DNA of 64,000 nucleotides, from contig CACBYV010000005.1 in the NCBI GenBank assembly GCA_902543575.1, positions 29,013 through 93,012 on the forward strand, written 5' to 3'. Both the position numbers and the translations under genes were made by a program. Under the pieces are notes generated by a model, which was not told where the DNA came from, ran no database searches, and saw only the letters and a list, made by a program, of their open reading frames with translations. This stretch comes from an uncultured Pelagibacteraceae bacterium. Lineage in GTDB: Bacteria; Pseudomonadota; Alphaproteobacteria; Pelagibacterales; Pelagibacteraceae. This document shows, piece after piece, positions 45,846-54,195 of this stretch (position 1 is the first letter of the stretch; the number at the start of each line of letters is the position of its first letter).

Positions 45846-46829
45846 TTGATAAAGTATTTTTTCAAACGATTGTTTCAATCTGCAATGGTTATGCTTGTCG
45901 TAGCTTTTGTATCTTTTTCTCTTTTTAATTTTGTAGGAGACCCAATAAATAACATGGTGGGTGAGGAAACATCAGATGAAGAAAGAGCTGAGTTAAGAGA
46001 AACCTTGGGTTTAATGGACCCAATTCATGTACAATTTACTAGGTTTATAATTAATGCCTCTAAAGGAGAATTTGGAATATCTTATCAATTAAGAAGACCT
46101 GTATCAGAATTAATCATTGAAAGATTACCGGCAACAATTGAATTAGTTTTAATATCTGCTCTAATTGCATTGGTTTCTGGTACTTTATTGGGAGTATATA
46201 CAGGCATAAAAAGAAAAGGTTTTTTGAGTGATTTTATCTTAGCAGTTTCTTTATTAGGTGTTTCTCTTCCAACTTTTGTAATTGGTATTTTATTTATTTA
46301 TCTTTTTGCAGTTATATTAGGCGTTCTACCATCGTTTGGAAGAGGTGAGGTGGTAGAGCTAGGATTTTGGTCGACAGGCTTTTTAACCATATCAGGTTTA
46401 AAAGCAATTATATTACCATCAGTTACTTTAAGTCTTTTTCAAATGACCTATATAATAAGACTCGTCAGAGCTGAAATGATGGAAATACTTCAGACTGATT
46501 ACATAAAGTTTGCAAGAGCTAGAGGCATTAATGAAAAAAGCATTAATTATAAGCATGCACTTAAAAATGGACTAATTCCAGTAATAACTATTGCTGGAAT
46601 AAATATTGGAACATTAATTGCTTTTTCAATAATTACGGAAACAGTATTTCAATGGCCAGGTATGGGATTTCTTTTTATTCAAGCTGTTCAGTTTGTAGAT
46701 ATTCCAATCATGTCAGCGTATTTAGTTTTTATAGCATTCGTTTTTGTAATGATAAATTTTATAGTTGATATTTTGTATTACTTTATAGATCCAAGGATTA
46801 GGGTTAAAGGAGATTCAGCTAGTGGATAA
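45846..46829 (+). CDS. ABC peptide importer, permease 1 (DppB-like)
   Basis: A 327-aa permease with six hydrophobic segments. The start is TTG ('MIKYFFKRLFQS', the usual DppB opening). The EAA loop 'YIKFARARGINEKSINYKHALKNGLIP' contacts the ATPase, and 'TVFQWPGMGFLFIQAV' is family-typical. It overlaps the second permease by 8 nt. Confidence 0.94.
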   Translation: MIKYFFKRLFQSAMVMLVVAFVSFSLFNFVGDPINNMVGEETSDEERAELRETLGLMDPIHVQFTRFIINASKGEFGISYQLRRPVSELIIERLPATIELVLISALIALVSGTLLGVYTGIKRKGFLSDFILAVSLLGVSLPTFVIGILFIYLFAVILGVLPSFGRGEVVELGFWSTGFLTISGLKAIILPSVTLSLFQMTYIIRLVRAEMMEILQTDYIKFARARGINEKSINYKHALKNGLIPVITIAGINIGTLIAFSIITETVFQWPGMGFLFIQAVQFVDIPIMSAYLVFIAFVFVMINFIVDILYYFIDPRIRVKGDSASG

Positions 46830-47751
46830 TAAAGTTTTAACAACTTGGGATAAAATAAAGGATAGTGAAATTTATTTTAGTTTTATAAAATCTCCTACAG
46901 CAATAGTTTCATCGATTTTATTAGTAATAATATTTTTCTGTTCATTTTTTGTAGAATTTATCACACCTTATAATCCATTCGATCCATCCTCTTTATCTTT
47001 AATGGATGCATTCACTCCACCATCCTGGACTAGTGATGGAAAAGTAGAATTTTTACTTGGTACTGATGGACAAGGAAGAGATATGTTATCAACTATTCTT
47101 TATGGATCTAGAATATCTTTGATTGTTGGTTTCTCAGCAATTTTATTTAGTTTAATTTTAGGAGTTGGATTAGGTCTTACCGCTGGTTTTTTTGGTGGCA
47201 AGTATGAAATGATTGTTATGAGATTAACTGATGTTCAGTTAACAGTACCAAGTATTTTGATGGCTCTTCTGGTTGATGGTATTGCTCGAGGTATAATTTC
47301 GCGTGAACTTCATGATGAGATGGCAATATATGTTTTAATTTTTGCAATTGGTATTTCAGAGTGGCCGCAGTTTGCAAGAGTATCAAGAGCAGCAACTTTA
47401 GTTGAAAAAAATAAAGATTATGTTTCAGCCTCAACAATTATTGGAGTTTCTAATTTTATAGTAATGTTTAAACATATTCTTCCAAATATAATGAGACCAG
47501 TACTTGTTATTGGAACTATAGGTCTTGCATTAGCAATCATTGCAGAAGCCACATTGAGTTTTCTAGGTGTTGGCGTTCCCCCAACTACTCCTTCTTTAGG
47601 AACTTTGATTAGACTTGGAAATGATTTTTTATTTTCTGGTGAATGGTGGATTACTTTTTTCCCAGCAATATTCTTAGTTGTTTTAGCTTTTTCCATTAAT
47701 CTATTAGGAGACTGGATGAGAGACACACTTAATCCTAAATTGAAAAAATGA
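46822..47751 (+). CDS. ABC peptide importer, permease 2 (DppC-like)
   Basis: A 309-aa permease starting at GTG (46822). 'LLGTDGQGRDMLSTILYGSRISL' is the strongly conserved DppC motif, 'YVSASTIIGVSNFIVMFKHILPN' is the EAA loop, and 'ATLSFLGVGVPPTTPSLGTLI' follows. The stop overlaps the ATPase ATG by 4 nt. Confidence 0.95.
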   Translation: MDNKVLTTWDKIKDSEIYFSFIKSPTAIVSSILLVIIFFCSFFVEFITPYNPFDPSSLSLMDAFTPPSWTSDGKVEFLLGTDGQGRDMLSTILYGSRISLIVGFSAILFSLILGVGLGLTAGFFGGKYEMIVMRLTDVQLTVPSILMALLVDGIARGIISRELHDEMAIYVLIFAIGISEWPQFARVSRAATLVEKNKDYVSASTIIGVSNFIVMFKHILPNIMRPVLVIGTIGLALAIIAEATLSFLGVGVPPTTPSLGTLIRLGNDFLFSGEWWITFFPAIFLVVLAFSINLLGDWMRDTLNPKLKK

Positions 47752-49430
47752 GCTTTTTAAAAATACAAAATTTAAGTGTGGATTATAAATTGAGAAAAGA
47801 GACGGTTCATGCTGCAAAAAATATTAATATTGAGATAAAAAGAGGAGAAATTGTAGGATTAGTTGGGGAATCTGGGTCTGGAAAAAGTACTGTAGCAAAT
47901 GCAATAATTGATTTAATTGACGAACCAGGGAAAGTGTCCGAAGGATCAATTTATTTAAGCGACATAAATATTCATGAAAATAAAAAAAATATTCTTAGTT
48001 TAAGAGGAAAAAAAATTGGATTTATTTTTCAAGATCCTCAGACATCTTTAAATCCTATCTTAACAATTGGACAACAACTTATTGAAACAATCCAAACTCA
48101 TTTAAACCTCAGTAACTCAGAAGCAAAAGAAAAATCAATAAATCTTTTAAAAGAAGTAGGCATAAAAGATGCTGAAAAAAGATTTAATGATTACCCTCAT
48201 CAATTTTCAGGAGGCATGAGACAAAGAGTTGTTATATCGCTTTCTTTATGTTGTGAACCAGAGTTGTTAATTGCAGATGAGCCCACAACTGCACTTGATG
48301 TATCAATACAATCACAAATATTAGAACTTATCAAAAAACTGACTAAAGAAAGAAATTTAGCAGTTATATTAATTACACATGATATGGGAGTTATAGCAGA
48401 GACTACCAATAGAGTTGCTGTCATGAAAAATGGTAATTTGGTAGAATTGGGAACAACAAAGCAAATATTAACAGAACCAAAAGAAACTTATACAAAAAGT
48501 TTAGTTAGTTCTGTTCCTCCCACAAATAAAAAGATATCCAGATTTAAAATTATAGAGAAAGAAAATAATAACCAGGAAAATATTAATTTAAAAATTTTAA
48601 ACAGATGGAATAAAAGAGAAATTTCAAAAAAAGATTTAGTTCAAATAAAAAATCTTTCTAAAACTTTTAATGAAGGTTTTTTTACAGAAAAATCTCAAAA
48701 TAATGTATTAGCAGTTGATACTGTTTCATTTAATATACAAGAAGGAAAATCTTTTGGACTTGTTGGTGAAAGTGGCAGTGGAAAAACTACAATTGCAAAA
48801 ATGATTGTTAATTTATTTAAACCCACCTCAGGTGAAATTTATTTTGATGATGTATGTATTAATAATATAAAAAGTAACAAAGAATTACTTAAATTTAGAA
48901 AACAAATTCAAATGATATTCCAAGATCCGTACTCTTCGTTGAATGGTAGGCTTAAGGTTAAAGATATCATTGCTGAACCTATAAAGTTACATGATGCAAA
49001 TATTAGCTCTAATGAATTAAATGAGTATATAAATGATCTCTTAGACTCTGTGGAGTTATCCAAGTCTTCAGCTGAAAGATATCCTCATGAGTTTTCAGGA
49101 GGACAGAGACAAAGAATTTCTATTGCAAGAGCATTAGCAACAAAACCAAGATTATTAGTTTGTGATGAGCCAACATCTGCTTTGGATGTGAGTATTCAGG
49201 CTCAAATACTAAATTTACTTAAAGATTTACAAGAACAACTTAATTTAACTATCCTTTTTATAAGTCATGATCTACCAGTTGTTCGACAAATGTGTGATGA
49301 TATTGGAGTTTTAAGGAATGGAAAACTATGCGAGGTGTCTGAGACGGAAGAGTTGTTTAAAAATCCAAATCATGAATATACTAAGGAATTATTAAGATTA
49401 ATGCCTAAAATAGAAACAATTTACAATTAA
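47748..49430 (+). CDS. ABC peptide importer, fused double ATPase (DppD-DppF)
   Basis: A 560-aa protein with two complete oligopeptide-type ABC ATPase domains joined in one chain (residues ~1-265 and ~295-555). The first has 'GESGSGKSTVANAI', 'FSGGMRQRVVISL' and 'LIADEPTTALDVS'; the second 'GESGSGKTTIAKMI', 'FSGGQRQRISIARA' and 'LVCDEPTSALDVS'. The oligopeptide C-terminal extension follows the first domain ('ETYTKSLVSSVPP'). The usual arrangement is two separate genes; fusion is also known (GsiA-like). Confidence 0.95.
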   Translation: MSFLKIQNLSVDYKLRKETVHAAKNINIEIKRGEIVGLVGESGSGKSTVANAIIDLIDEPGKVSEGSIYLSDINIHENKKNILSLRGKKIGFIFQDPQTSLNPILTIGQQLIETIQTHLNLSNSEAKEKSINLLKEVGIKDAEKRFNDYPHQFSGGMRQRVVISLSLCCEPELLIADEPTTALDVSIQSQILELIKKLTKERNLAVILITHDMGVIAETTNRVAVMKNGNLVELGTTKQILTEPKETYTKSLVSSVPPTNKKISRFKIIEKENNNQENINLKILNRWNKREISKKDLVQIKNLSKTFNEGFFTEKSQNNVLAVDTVSFNIQEGKSFGLVGESGSGKTTIAKMIVNLFKPTSGEIYFDDVCINNIKSNKELLKFRKQIQMIFQDPYSSLNGRLKVKDIIAEPIKLHDANISSNELNEYINDLLDSVELSKSSAERYPHEFSGGQRQRISIARALATKPRLLVCDEPTSALDVSIQAQILNLLKDLQEQLNLTILFISHDLPVVRQMCDDIGVLRNGKLCEVSETEELFKNPNHEYTKELLRLMPKIETIYN

Positions 49431-49439
49431 GGAGGTGAA

Positions 49440-49832
49440 ATGGCAGTTTTTAATATGATTGAAGAAGCTGATGCTACAGGAAAAGTGAAAGAGGTATTTG
49501 AAGATATAAAAAAGAAGAGAAATACAGACTACATAAACAATTTTTGGAAAATGTTAGCCAACAACCCAGAAACTTTAGAGAGAACTTGGACCTCTATACA
49601 GCAAGTGATGAAAAAAGGTGCTTTGGATGAAATGACAAAAGAGCTTATTTATGTTGCAGTTTCAATGACAAATAGTTGTGAGTATTGTATTAAATCTCAC
49701 AGTATCGCTGCTAAATCTAAAGGTGCTACTACAGAGATGTTAAGCGAACTTATTGCAGTTGTTGCAATGGCAAATGAAACAAACAGACTTGTTGAATCAT
49801 ATCAGGTAAAAGTTGACAAAGTTTATGAATGA
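49440..49832 (+). CDS. AhpD/carboxymuconolactone-decarboxylase-family protein
   Basis: A 130-aa AhpD-like helical protein. The redox motif 'SCEYCIKSHS' (CxxC followed by H) is intact, pointing to a thiol peroxidase-type or disulfide role rather than lactone decarboxylation. An excellent Shine-Dalgarno (AAGGAGGTGA) lies 1-2 nt before the ATG region, unusual in this window. Follows the importer ATPase by 9 nt and overlaps the DUF924 gene. Confidence 0.87.
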   Translation: MAVFNMIEEADATGKVKEVFEDIKKKRNTDYINNFWKMLANNPETLERTWTSIQQVMKKGALDEMTKELIYVAVSMTNSCEYCIKSHSIAAKSKGATTEMLSELIAVVAMANETNRLVESYQVKVDKVYE

Positions 49833-50385
49833 TAGAGCCAAAGCAATATTAGATTTTTGGTTTGATGATATGGTCGTTGAAAAGCGATTTAAAAGAGATG
49901 ATAATTTTGATCAATTGATTAGAGACAAATTCAAAGATGATCATGAAAAAGCTACTTTAAATGAATATGATGATTGGCAAGATGAACCATTAAGCACTCT
50001 AGCTTTAGTTATTTTATTGGATCAATTTTCAAGAAATTTATATAGAGATGATAAAAAAGCTTTTGAGTTTGATCATAAAGCAAGACTGATTGTAAATGAT
50101 GCAGTCTATAACGGGTATCTTGATCAAATGGATGAATATCAACGTTTTTTCATGCTATTGCCATACATTCACAGTGAAGAAGTTATAGATCATGATAGAG
50201 CATATAAATTGTTGGATAACTATTTACCTAATCATCCAAACTATAATGAGATAAAAAAATTTTGGAAAGATCATACCGCTGCAATTAAACGATTTCATAG
50301 ATATCCTCATCGAAATAAAGTTATGGGGAGAAAATCTACACCAGATGAGTTAAAATTTTTGGAGAGTCCAAATTCCTCTTGGTAA
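49825..50385 (+). CDS. DUF924-family protein
   Basis: A 186-aa all-helical protein with 'AILDFWFDDMVVEKRFKRDD', 'VILLDQFSRNLYRDDKKAF', 'QRFFMLLPYIHSE' and 'FHRYPHRNKVMGR', the DUF924 signature blocks. No biochemical role is established. The track start is a TTG at 49813; the ATG at 49825 ('MNDRAKAIL') is preferred, with an 8-nt overlap to the upstream gene. Its stop abuts the convergent mmsB-like gene (TAATTA). Confidence 0.87.
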   Translation: MNDRAKAILDFWFDDMVVEKRFKRDDNFDQLIRDKFKDDHEKATLNEYDDWQDEPLSTLALVILLDQFSRNLYRDDKKAFEFDHKARLIVNDAVYNGYLDQMDEYQRFFMLLPYIHSEEVIDHDRAYKLLDNYLPNHPNYNEIKKFWKDHTAAIKRFHRYPHRNKVMGRKSTPDELKFLESPNSSW

Positions 50386-51300
50386 TTATTCTATTGGATA
50401 ATCCCAAGCATCTCCGCCAATTACCTTTGATATAGCAGAAAAATCTTTCGAACTGTTTCCATCCTCACAAAACTTTGAATATATTTCTAATGCCATCTCT
50501 CCTAATGGAGTAGATGCATTTGCATTTTTAGCACATTCATTTGCAAGTTTTAAATCTTTGTTCATCATACCTGCAGAAAAGCCTGGCTTATATTTATTGT
50601 TAGATGGAGTTCCTTCAATTAATCCAGGTAAAGGTGGATAAACTGAAATAGGCCAACTATTTCCGGAAGCATTTTTCATAATTTCATGAACTTTCTTTAT
50701 ATCTATATTCAATCTTCTTGCTAACATTAATGACTCTGAAGCAGCAATCATTGTTATTCCAAGAGACATGTTGTTACAAATCTTTGCACCGTTTCCGCTT
50801 CCTATTTCTCCAGCATGATAAATATTTTTACCCATTAATTTTAAAATAGGTAAAGCTTGATTAAATGCATCATTTGATCCACCAACCATAATATTTAAAG
50901 TTGCTTTTTGTGCACCCATCACCCCACCACTTACTGGTGCATCAATCATCTTAATACCTTTTTCATTTGCTTTCTTTCCTATTTCTTTAGAGGTATCTAT
51001 ATCGATTGTTGAACAATCTATTAGTAGACAATTTTTAGAAACTTTATCTAGAACACCATTTTCTTTTAAATAAACTTCTTTTGAATGTTTTCCCTCAGGC
51101 AGCATAGTGATTACAACAGACGTTTCACTATTGATTAGTTTTCCAAAATCCTTCTCAACATCAAGATTATTTTCAACTGCTTTATCAATCATTTCTTTAG
51201 AAACATCAAAAACCTTAACCTTTTTCCCAGCATTTTTTAAATTACAGGCCATTGGGTTTCCCATATTACCAACTCCTATAAAAGCTATATTTTCACTCAT
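50386..51300 (-). CDS. mmsB: 3-hydroxyisobutyrate dehydrogenase-like (MmsB)
   Basis: A 304-aa NAD-dependent beta-hydroxyacid dehydrogenase. 'AFIGVGNMGNPMACNLKNAG', 'MIDAPVSGGVMGAQKATL', 'GSGNGAKICNNMSLGITM' (catalytic Lys) and the C-terminal 'NKDLKLANECAKNANASTP' fit 3-hydroxyisobutyrate dehydrogenase of valine breakdown. A Shine-Dalgarno (GAGAGGATG) precedes the start. It lies downstream of the TRAP/isocitrate-lyase-like set and could act in that pathway instead. Confidence 0.88.
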   Translation of the reverse strand: MSENIAFIGVGNMGNPMACNLKNAGKKVKVFDVSKEMIDKAVENNLDVEKDFGKLINSETSVVITMLPEGKHSKEVYLKENGVLDKVSKNCLLIDCSTIDIDTSKEIGKKANEKGIKMIDAPVSGGVMGAQKATLNIMVGGSNDAFNQALPILKLMGKNIYHAGEIGSGNGAKICNNMSLGITMIAASESLMLARRLNIDIKKVHEIMKNASGNSWPISVYPPLPGLIEGTPSNNKYKPGFSAGMMNKDLKLANECAKNANASTPLGEMALEIYSKFCEDGNSSKDFSAISKVIGGDAWDYPIE

Positions 51301-51312
51301 ATGACATCCTCT

Positions 51313-51534
51313 CTATTTAGTAATTTTTTCCACTAATTTATTAACCAACGGTGCAACAAAAGTTGTTGCAACTAATGCAACTGGCAAACTAATAGACCAA
51401 GCTTTGAAAAATCTTTTATAATAAAATTCATCATAACCTGTATTTATAAATGTAATAATTAGGGTCATTAACAAACTCATTCCTAAACCCATAAAAAAAA
51501 CGAAAAGAATTTTAGAGAATTTTTTTGGAAACAT
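51313..51534 (-). CDS. DUF2798 small membrane protein
   Basis: A 73-aa protein with two hydrophobic helices ('FVFFMGLGMSLLMTLIITFIN' and 'SISLPVALVATTFVAPL'), matching the DUF2798 family. Function unknown. It overlaps the stop of the upstream isocitrate-lyase-like gene by one base and precedes mmsB by 12 nt, so it belongs to that operon. Confidence 0.75.
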   Translation of the reverse strand: MFPKKFSKILFVFFMGLGMSLLMTLIITFINTGYDEFYYKRFFKAWSISLPVALVATTFVAPLVNKLVEKITK

Positions 51535-52409
51535 TATTTATATTTGTCTTCAATATCGTAATATTCGTTGAAGCCAACTATATCTCTTAAGTCTGAAAAT
51601 TTAGAAACATTTTTATTATAAACTTTATTTTTCATATTATTCAAACATTCTTGCATCGTTTTTACTGATGCACTCATTAGGGTTAGAGGCATTACAGCAA
51701 TTTTATAACCAATTTCTTCTATTTCATTAATTTCTAATAATGGAGTTTCACCATCTTCGATCAAATTTAACATATGATGACCTGGAACTTCTTTGATAAT
51801 TTTTTTCATATCTTCTTTATTTTTAACAGCTTCAATAAATAAAATATCAACACCAAGTTTTGAAAATGATTGCATTCTTTTAATTGCATCATCTAATCCT
51901 CTAGTTGCTATGGCATCAGTTCTTGCCATTATTAAGATATCTTTATTTCCATATTCTCTTGCATCCACTGCAGCTTTAATTCTTGAGTTAGCTTCATCAA
52001 GATCGACAACATCTTTTCCCTTTGTGTGACCACATTTTTTTGGCCACTTTTGGTCTTCAATCATCACACCAGCTGCTCCTGCATCCGCATACCCTCTTAC
52101 AGTTCTAAATACGTTCACTGAATTTCCATATCCAGTATCCCCATCAAATATTATTGGAATTGATGTAGCATTGCATATATTTCTTACTTGTTCTGCCATT
52201 TCAGAAAAAGAAATTAAACCTGTGTCCGGCATACCAAGTTTTGTTGATGAAACACTGAAGCCAGACATAAACCCAACTTTCAAACCTTCTCTTTCAATTA
52301 ATTTTGCTGATAATGCATCAAAGCATCCAGGCATTACAATTATTTCTGGTCCATCTAATAGTTGTCTTAGTTGTTCTGCTTTATCTTTTGATTTTATTTT
52401 TGAAAACAT
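51534..52409 (-). CDS. Isocitrate lyase/PEP mutase-family enzyme
   Basis: A 291-aa TIM-barrel enzyme of the ICL/PEPM superfamily. 'PGCFDALSAKLIEREG', 'PIIFDGDTGYGN' (metal Asp), 'IEDQKWPKKCGHTKGK' (active-site loop with the lyase-type Cys in KKCGH) and 'IMARTDAIATRGLDDAI' are intact. The KKCGH loop points to a C-C lyase (methylisocitrate lyase or dimethylmalate lyase type) rather than a phosphonomutase. It is 2 nt from the TRAP DctM gene, suggesting the imported acid or its product is the substrate. Confidence 0.87.
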   Translation of the reverse strand: MFSKIKSKDKAEQLRQLLDGPEIIVMPGCFDALSAKLIEREGLKVGFMSGFSVSSTKLGMPDTGLISFSEMAEQVRNICNATSIPIIFDGDTGYGNSVNVFRTVRGYADAGAAGVMIEDQKWPKKCGHTKGKDVVDLDEANSRIKAAVDAREYGNKDILIMARTDAIATRGLDDAIKRMQSFSKLGVDILFIEAVKNKEDMKKIIKEVPGHHMLNLIEDGETPLLEINEIEEIGYKIAVMPLTLMSASVKTMQECLNNMKNKVYNKNVSKFSDLRDIVGFNEYYDIEDKYK

Positions 52410-52411
52410 AT

Positions 52412-53683
52412 TTATAATTTAAAAGGTATATATAATGCTAGGTCAGGGAATAAGTAAATAACAAATACTGTAAATAACATTATAATGACAAAAGGTATCA
52501 CACCTTTAGCTATTTCTGACATTTTTGCTTTACCAATTGCTTGGAGAACATAAATATTTAGTCCAACAGGTGGTGTAATTAATGCACACTCAATCATTAG
52601 TGTAAAAATTATTCCAAACCAAATTAAATCAATATTCATTGCAGCGATTGAAATCGAAAATATAGGCATCATGATTAAAATTAATGAAAGGGTTTCCATT
52701 ATAAATCCTAAGATTAGCAAAGTAATACAAACAACAAGTATAAATAAACCAGTCTCATTAATATTAGTAACTATGAAAGATGATAAATCTTGAGGAATTC
52801 TATAAAGCGAAATTGCTTTACCAAAAACTTTAGCTCCTGCAATAATTATAAATATTGTAACTGTAGTTTTCATTGTCTCCAAACCAGCTTCGATAAAACC
52901 TTTAAAATCCAATCTTTTTTTAGCCACAACATAGATAAATGATATTAAAAAACCAATACCACCTGCTTCTGTTGGTGTATAAATTCCAGCATAAATTCCA
53001 CCCAGCATAATGAAGGCCATTAATAATATTGGCAAACCTCTTTTTGTATATTTAATTTTTTCTTCTAAAGTACTGGATACATTTTGAACTTCTTTATTAA
53101 AAAATTTCACGTAAAAAACTGAAAAGATAATAAAAAATAATGCTAAAACTATTCCTGGCCCAATTCCTGCAAGAAACATACTTAGTACAGACTCTTCAAC
53201 AACAAATGCATAAACAATCATTGGAATTGATGGAGGAATTAAAATCCCTAAAGTTCCACCCGCTGCCAAAATACCTAAAGTAAAGTTTCTGTGATAACCT
53301 CTATTAATCATTGCAGGAAATGCTACAGTTGAGATTGTTGCTGCAGTAGCCACTGATGATCCAGATATAGCAGCAAAAATACTGCAAGAAACTATAGTTG
53401 CTATTGCTAAACCGCCTGGAAAATTTCCAACCCAGCTTTGAGCAAAATTAAAAAGATCTTCTCCAACACCTGCTTTTAATAATATATTAGACATCATCAA
53501 AAACATCGGAACAGCTAATAAAATAAAGTTATCTGCCACACTGTAAAAAGTTTGTGGGATCATTAATGGAGAAATATCTCCAAATAACATTAAACCCAAT
53601 CCTATAGAGCCTAAACCAAATGCTATTGGCACTCCTAAAAAAAGCACAAAAAATAACAAAAATAAGATTATTGCTACTGTCAT
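52412..53683 (-). CDS. dctM: TRAP transporter large membrane subunit (DctM)
   Basis: A 423-aa permease with about 12 hydrophobic segments. 'FLGVPIAFGLGSIGL', 'AVPMFLMMSNILLKAGVGEDLF', 'GSSVATAATISTVAFPAM', 'GTLGILIPPSIPMIVYAFV' and 'CALITPPVGLNIYVLQAIG' are DctM hallmarks. It overlaps the DctQ gene by 4 nt. Confidence 0.96.
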   Translation of the reverse strand: MTVAIILFLLFFVLFLGVPIAFGLGSIGLGLMLFGDISPLMIPQTFYSVADNFILLAVPMFLMMSNILLKAGVGEDLFNFAQSWVGNFPGGLAIATIVSCSIFAAISGSSVATAATISTVAFPAMINRGYHRNFTLGILAAGGTLGILIPPSIPMIVYAFVVEESVLSMFLAGIGPGIVLALFFIIFSVFYVKFFNKEVQNVSSTLEEKIKYTKRGLPILLMAFIMLGGIYAGIYTPTEAGGIGFLISFIYVVAKKRLDFKGFIEAGLETMKTTVTIFIIIAGAKVFGKAISLYRIPQDLSSFIVTNINETGLFILVVCITLLILGFIMETLSLILIMMPIFSISIAAMNIDLIWFGIIFTLMIECALITPPVGLNIYVLQAIGKAKMSEIAKGVIPFVIIMLFTVFVIYLFPDLALYIPFKL

Positions 53684-54156
53684 TTAATTATATCTTTGAT
53701 GTATTTAGGTACTTCGAAAAGCACTCTTAATACCAAAAATGCAAAACATAATGGTATCGCAAATTCTGTAAGAAAGGATGGAACATCTAAAATTGTAGAG
53801 CTTGTTCTTCCAACTTTAAGAGAGTCGTAAGCAATTAACCATCCATAATAAAGTACAAATCCACTAAAAATTAAAATGAATATTGCACTTATTAAATCTA
53901 ATATCTTTTTTCCTTTATCTCCTACTTTGTCATATATAACTGTTATTCTGATAAAATCATTTTTATGAAAAGTATAAGTTAAAGCTAAATAAGTAGCCCA
54001 AATTTGTAAAAATCGAGAAATTTCGTTTACCCAAATAGTAGGTGAATTAAATATGTATCTCATGATAACTTCATAAGAAACTATAAAGCCTATCATAATA
54101 AATAACGCTGAAGCTAAATAGCCAGAATATTTTACAATTTTGTCGTAGGTATTCAT
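53680..54156 (-). CDS. dctQ: TRAP transporter small membrane subunit (DctQ)
   Basis: A four-helix membrane protein with 'NSPTIWVNEISRFLQIWATYL', the DctQ motif. The track uses a GTG at 54171 that lies inside a terminator-like palindrome; the ATG at 54156 ('MNTYDKIVKYSG') is the better start and gives 158 aa. It lies between DctP and DctM in the usual order. Confidence 0.92.
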   Translation of the reverse strand: MNTYDKIVKYSGYLASALFIMIGFIVSYEVIMRYIFNSPTIWVNEISRFLQIWATYLALTYTFHKNDFIRITVIYDKVGDKGKKILDLISAIFILIFSGFVLYYGWLIAYDSLKVGRTSSTILDVPSFLTEFAIPLCFAFLVLRVLFEVPKYIKDIIK

Positions 54157-54162
54157 TTGAAA

Positions 54163-54184
54163 ACCCCGCACTTAAGTGCGGGGT
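54163..54184 (-). terminator. GC-rich palindromic hairpin between dctP and dctQ
   Basis: A perfect 22-nt palindrome (ACCCCGCACTT and its complement, no spacer), strikingly GC-rich for this DNA. On the minus strand it is followed by TTTTC. It sits 12 nt after the dctP stop and 7 nt before the dctQ ATG. It likely attenuates dctQM relative to dctP or protects the dctP mRNA. Confidence 0.85.
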
Positions 54185-54195
54185 ATTTATACGAT

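Noticed and set aside
47748-49430. Fused DppD-DppF as a novel protein
   Set aside because: Double-domain oligopeptide ATPases are already well known (GsiA/YliA type); worth noting in annotation only.
49440-49832. Lactone decarboxylase function of the CMD-family protein
   Set aside because: The CxxC-H motif is that of AhpD-type redox proteins, so a catabolic decarboxylase role is unlikely.
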